A stretch of 64,000 nucleotides of DNA from Lunularia cruciata (taxonomy: Eukaryota; Streptophyta; Marchantiopsida; Lunulariales; Lunulariaceae). Both the position numbers and the translations under genes were made by a program. The notes under the pieces are model-generated. The model was not told the DNA's origin and ran no database searches. It saw nothing but the letters and a program-made list of their open reading frames with translations. The DNA is taken from positions 11,041,001 to 11,105,000 of the forward strand of contig OX419756.1 of the NCBI GenBank assembly GCA_948567375.1, in the 5' to 3' direction. How positions within the stretch are numbered: position 1 is the stretch's first letter; every line of letters begins with the position of its first letter. Below, one piece after another: positions 60,210 through 64,000 of the stretch.

Positions 60210-62680
60210 ACATCATTTATTCTAAATGGAGTCGTAGATCGGTAGTATCCCATCCAAACTCAACCCGGAGTTTGAACTGTCCTGTAGCTCCTGAGCGTAT
60301 GATGTTCAGAATGACGAGTGCTTGGAGAATGATTGATTTCTCGATATCGCCTCCTTACCACTTTTGTAGCCGGGCCCGCAATTCTACTCATGTCCACCAC
60401 CTAAAACTGGATCCCACTACCGCTAATCGACCTCGGATAATAAACTGTTCGAATCGACCTCGGATAAACCCCCACTATGATAATGATCTACAAGGAATGC
60501 CAAGATAAGTTTAGCCTTCCTGATTCTGGACTGAATCGGGAGTAGCTTGGTGCTGTAGCTTGCTGGGATTGGAGAAGAGTCCATCTTCACAACTTTTGGC
60601 GCTTTGGCAATCTAGTGAGTGGGCCGATCGCTCCTCCTCAAGTGGGTGAATGAACACTTCCCTCCACCTTTCTAGAAACCGGAAACACTGAATTGCAGTA
60701 ACAGAGATAGATGGAGTTGGTATAATTGTCACCGTCCGGCACACTGAATGGGCCCGTGAATCACCCCACAAAAGCGACAGAAAACGCTTTTCTCTAATAA
60801 GCCGGATGAAAAACCAGTTAAGATCTTTTGGCTCGAGACTTTTGTACTGTTTACAAGCAACGACTCTCTTGGCTATCTCAGCAGTGCTCTGCATTCTCTC
60901 TCGCCCCTTCTCCAATTCTCTGAATTCGTGTTAACGCTTGGCCTTCGCTAGAGAGCAGGTTCCCCAAATTAAGGAATCTTGACTGCACTGTAGGAATCAG
61001 GACCTTATCTCTCGACGGAGTTGGACGGACCTCCTTTTGTCGATCGAGATTGAACGCTAAAAGCTGAGCTTGTCAAACATACTATGCACATACGATACGT
61101 CTACGTTTCCCACGAGAAGCATCGCTGAAACGAGACGGATAGTGCAGGAGCAGAACCAGTAGTAGCACCTCTTGCTGCATTGCTGCAAATTTCCAGACAT
61201 CTTGGAGCGCAAATGAGTGCAATAAAACCTTGTAAGCAAGGTCACAAGCAAAGAATGTGACTGGCTCGATCAAGTCAGATATTATAAGCACCCGTGTATC
61301 AGATCCAATCTCTTGTTTGAATAGCTATCTGTCAGGGTCAGAAAATAGAAATCAATCGATCAATAAATTAATGTAGTGACCTACTGGGAAGTATATTGAG
61401 GCTTAGGCTCGTTTTATCATTTCGTATCCTTCCTGGTTATCTGGGTGTCGCGTAATCACTGGAAGTAGATAATACATTTCGGGTCTGGTGGGCTAATAAG
61501 GCATTTCCGGTCGGTCAGCACTGCCGGGGAAAGCAGTCCAATCTCGTCTGCTTTGTGGCTCGGGAGTGAATGTCAGCTACGGATGACTACGGAGACGGAC
61601 AGAGGACAGCGGCCATGAGAAGAAAAGGAAAAAAATCGAATGAATTCATTCATGATTAGGATGATATTGACGCCCTTCGAGATGTGGAGTCGACTACAGT
61701 AGTCGGAGGATTGGGCCACTGTGTTGTAGGATTTTGTTTATTTTGAGGAAGAAACGGAGTTTGTCCTGCACATAAGAGCACAAAAGGACAAAGTTTGCTA
61801 CAGACCAAAAAGCAGTCGAAGATACATGGAAAAGCAGTAATCTCCCCGTGAGCTCTAATTCCATTCCCCGATTCTCATAAAATCACTAAGATTCGAGAAA
61901 TGAAGCTCCATGTGGGCCGCTCCTGGAGATTTTCCTGAAATTAAGCTCAAAATGGACGACAATAGAAGATTTTGTCCTGAGAGCAAGCCGTCATACGCTA
62001 CCACGTCCACCTGAGAGGAAGGGGCCACGACGGATGAGCACCTGCCATGTGGAAAAGCGCCGGCCAGGTCTGTCTGTCGGTCAGGTGGTCTGGCTGTCTG
62101 TCTATTATAATTTACAACTGGCGAGAAGGCAAAGGCTTGAATATTCTTCTAGTAGCCACTCCACCCCTTCAACCACTTGACTCGAGGTGAAGTGAACTGA
62201 ATGGAAGTGGTGTAAGGTACGTACTTACTACTAGTGCGGGGCTAGAACACTGGTTCAGTGTACTGCAGTGCTGCTGCTGCTGCTTCTGCGGATCTCTGGT
62301 GGAATCAGAAGAGAAGGAGAAGAAGATAAGGAAAGGATTCAAAGTTATGGTTGAGTTGCGAGTGAAATTGTGAATTCAGTGGCGAGTTTGGAGCTCGTTA
62401 AAGAACCTGTCGCGCTTCCGACCGGCGGTTGCATTAATTTGCCGGCGACAACTCTGCTCACATACGTCTCACGTGGTCTTTATGCTGACATATATTAGGC
62501 CAGTGAAGATGGATGGAGCTCTGGCTGTAGTTACTGGGGGAGGCGACGACTCCTTTTCACAGAAACTCAGGGACTCAAACTGACAAAGAAACACCATGGT
62601 TGTCCGGACCTCCTCTTCAGCTCTCGCTCTCAGTCCTATCCTTGGAGGAAATCTGGCTGACTGACTGGCTGACTACTACT
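60210..62680. other. unique-looking DNA, no gene recognised
   Basis: Balanced composition. TCGACCTCGGATAA occurs twice near 60,427-60,470. Frames at 60,511-60,915 (minus, 134 codons) and elsewhere show no motif. Confidence 0.4.
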
Positions 62681-62689
62681 ACGGGGAGT

Positions 62690-63100
62690 GAGGTTGAGAG
62701 AGAGAGAGAGGGAGGCGGAGGAGATGGAGGAAGAACAACAGTGAGGGAGTGAGACAGACAGGCATATAGGCACAGTGGAAGGGGAGAGGGAGAGCAGGAG
62801 GGGAGAGGGGAGGAAAAGTGGTCGAAGAGACTTCCATTTGTTCGAAGGGAAGGAAAAAAAGGCGACCAAAAATACGGTGGGGGACGGATGAAAGGTGGGA
62901 GGTGATGAGAAGAAGGGGAGAAGAGGAAAGAAGGAGGGGAGAGGAAAAGGAAAAGGGAGCATCAGGATCAGCAGCAGGAGGAGGTGTTGCTGGTAGTGGA
63001 AGTGGGGAGGACGAGGAAGGAAGCGGAAACATAAGACAATTGTTGCTGCTGAGGATGGATGGGACGAGAGAAGAAGAAGAAAAGAGTGCTGCGGCCAGTT
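62690..63100. repeat. purine-rich tract
   Basis: About 400 bp dominated by G and A on the plus strand (GAGAG, GGAGG, GAAGA blocks). The complement reads as Ser/Pro/Leu-rich open frames that follow from composition. Such GA-rich tracts are common in plant 5' UTRs and promoters. A gene starting beyond the window's right edge is possible but not shown. Confidence 0.7.
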
Positions 63101-63247
63101 AGCTCCCCTGCTGGTGCTGCCGGTAGTTGTGGTGCAGTTTTATCGCCTCGTAAAACGGCACGTCAGCGCACGACACTCATTGGATGTGAACTGTTTGCTG
63201 CACGTTTTCTCAGGGGTTAATCTCAAGCAAGCTCCGAGGGGCTTGTT

Positions 63248-63249
<2 letters not shown>

Positions 63250-63319
<70 letters not shown>
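63250..63319. repeat. GA dinucleotide microsatellite
   Basis: An uninterrupted run of about 35 GA units, followed by GCGAGCGAGCG. It produces artefactual Arg-Glu (plus strand) and Ser-Leu (minus strand) repeats in conceptual translations. Confidence 0.97.
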
Positions 63320-63329
<10 letters not shown>

Positions 63330-64000
63330 GGAGGGACAGAGTGGAACACCCCTGTTGTTGCGTATGTGGCGAGGCTGAGGAGAAAAGCCTCAAGGAGAGG
63401 GAGGGCCAGGCCGAGCCTCAGAGTGGGGTGTGGGGGTTGGTTGTTTCTCTCGGTGGGCTCGGCACTCAAAGTAGTAGCTTACTCGAGGAATGGGCATGGT
63501 GCAGCAGCAGGCCTTGCGGGTTTACATGACGAGCATTGGTTAGCCAAGTTCTCTCTATGTACATAATTCTTCTTCTTCTGATCTAGTTTTGTTACATTTT
63601 ATTCTTCTGGAGATTTTTCTATATATTTATTTCGTGAGCGGACGACATCCATTGCGGAATGCCATCAATCGAGCAACAGTTTTCCTCTGCACAGACGTAT
63701 GCACCTCACATTTTCCTGGAGAGGACTACGCACGAGAGATAGTAGGGGAGGAGAGGAGAGGAGAGAGAGAGAATGTCGACCCTGTTCAATCAATTCCGGA
63801 TGCCGCGGCGTGCATGAGAGGTTCTATCGCTGCCTGATTGACTCTACAATTTCTCCGGTCAAGGATCATGTAGAGGTGTCCTCCCAACTTATCGATCTCC
63901 TCACTTGAGAGAACAGCAAAGTTCCATTTTCTTTCGTCTGTCACGGAGTGGCAGAAGGAGGAGGAGAAGAAGAAGAAGAAGAGAGCGAGTGGAGGAGGAT
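63330..64000. other. GC/GA-rich DNA at the window edge, no gene recognised
   Basis: Contains a second short purine block (63,745-63,772) and an AAGAAGAAG run at 63,967-63,981. No exon could be supported. Confidence 0.4.

Noticed and set aside
62636-63032. Ser/Pro-rich minus-strand frames
   Set aside because: They follow from the purine-rich plus strand. Two overlapping frames are open at once, which is typical of low complexity.
63114-63566. 150-codon plus-strand open frame with an Arg-Glu repeat
   Set aside because: The repeat is the GA microsatellite read in frame. The flanks show no motif, and the minus strand is open for the same reason.

Overview
This window looks like nuclear DNA from a land plant with a large, transposon-rich genome. 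The evidence is eukaryotic: decayed Ty3/gypsy elements with plant-type primer-binding sites (TGGTATCA), solo LTRs with TG...CA ends and 5-bp target duplications, a LINE-type reverse transcriptase gene, and no prokaryotic gene organisation. I cannot place it more precisely. No intact, ordinary host gene is visible. There are no rRNA or tRNA genes that I could recognise, and no CRISPR array.

Layout. (1) 1-6.9 kb: AT-rich non-coding DNA with one 738-bp solo LTR (231-968). (2) 6.94-10.69 kb: a nearly complete non-LTR retrotransposon with an N-terminal CCHH zinc finger, an RT domain, a CCHC motif and a C-terminal restriction-like endonuclease (RLE), so R2-like in architecture. Its single ORF is broken only by three in-frame TGA codons. 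(3) 10.7-27.9 kb: AT-rich DNA with a decayed coiled-coil coding-like stretch (12.7-18.4 kb), a diverged duplication (18.9-20.6 kb) and a long TAA microsatellite. (4) 28-45.8 kb: two related Ty3/gypsy elements arranged head to tail around an LTR. The second carries gag, protease, RT, RNase H and integrase, then a PHD-type zinc finger. It is interrupted by three solo LTRs, and the upstream LTR contains an antisense piece of the element's own RT. (5) 45.8-48 kb: AT-rich, no gene. (6) 48.1-64 kb: a visibly more GC-rich, mostly single-copy-looking segment without long ORFs. It holds a perfect 59-bp-arm palindrome, several short duplications, two weak exon candidates, and a purine-rich end with a 70-bp GA repeat that could be the upstream region of a gene beyond the window.

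The main unifying observation is that the last ~60-170 bp of the RLE LINE recur at least eight more times, in both orientations. These pieces keep a GATGGG...CCCATC hairpin and a CCTTTT-type end without a poly(A) tail. Several are flanked by exact direct repeats of 9-15 bp. They are either extremely 5'-truncated LINE copies or an independent tail-only (SINE-like) family using the LINE machinery.
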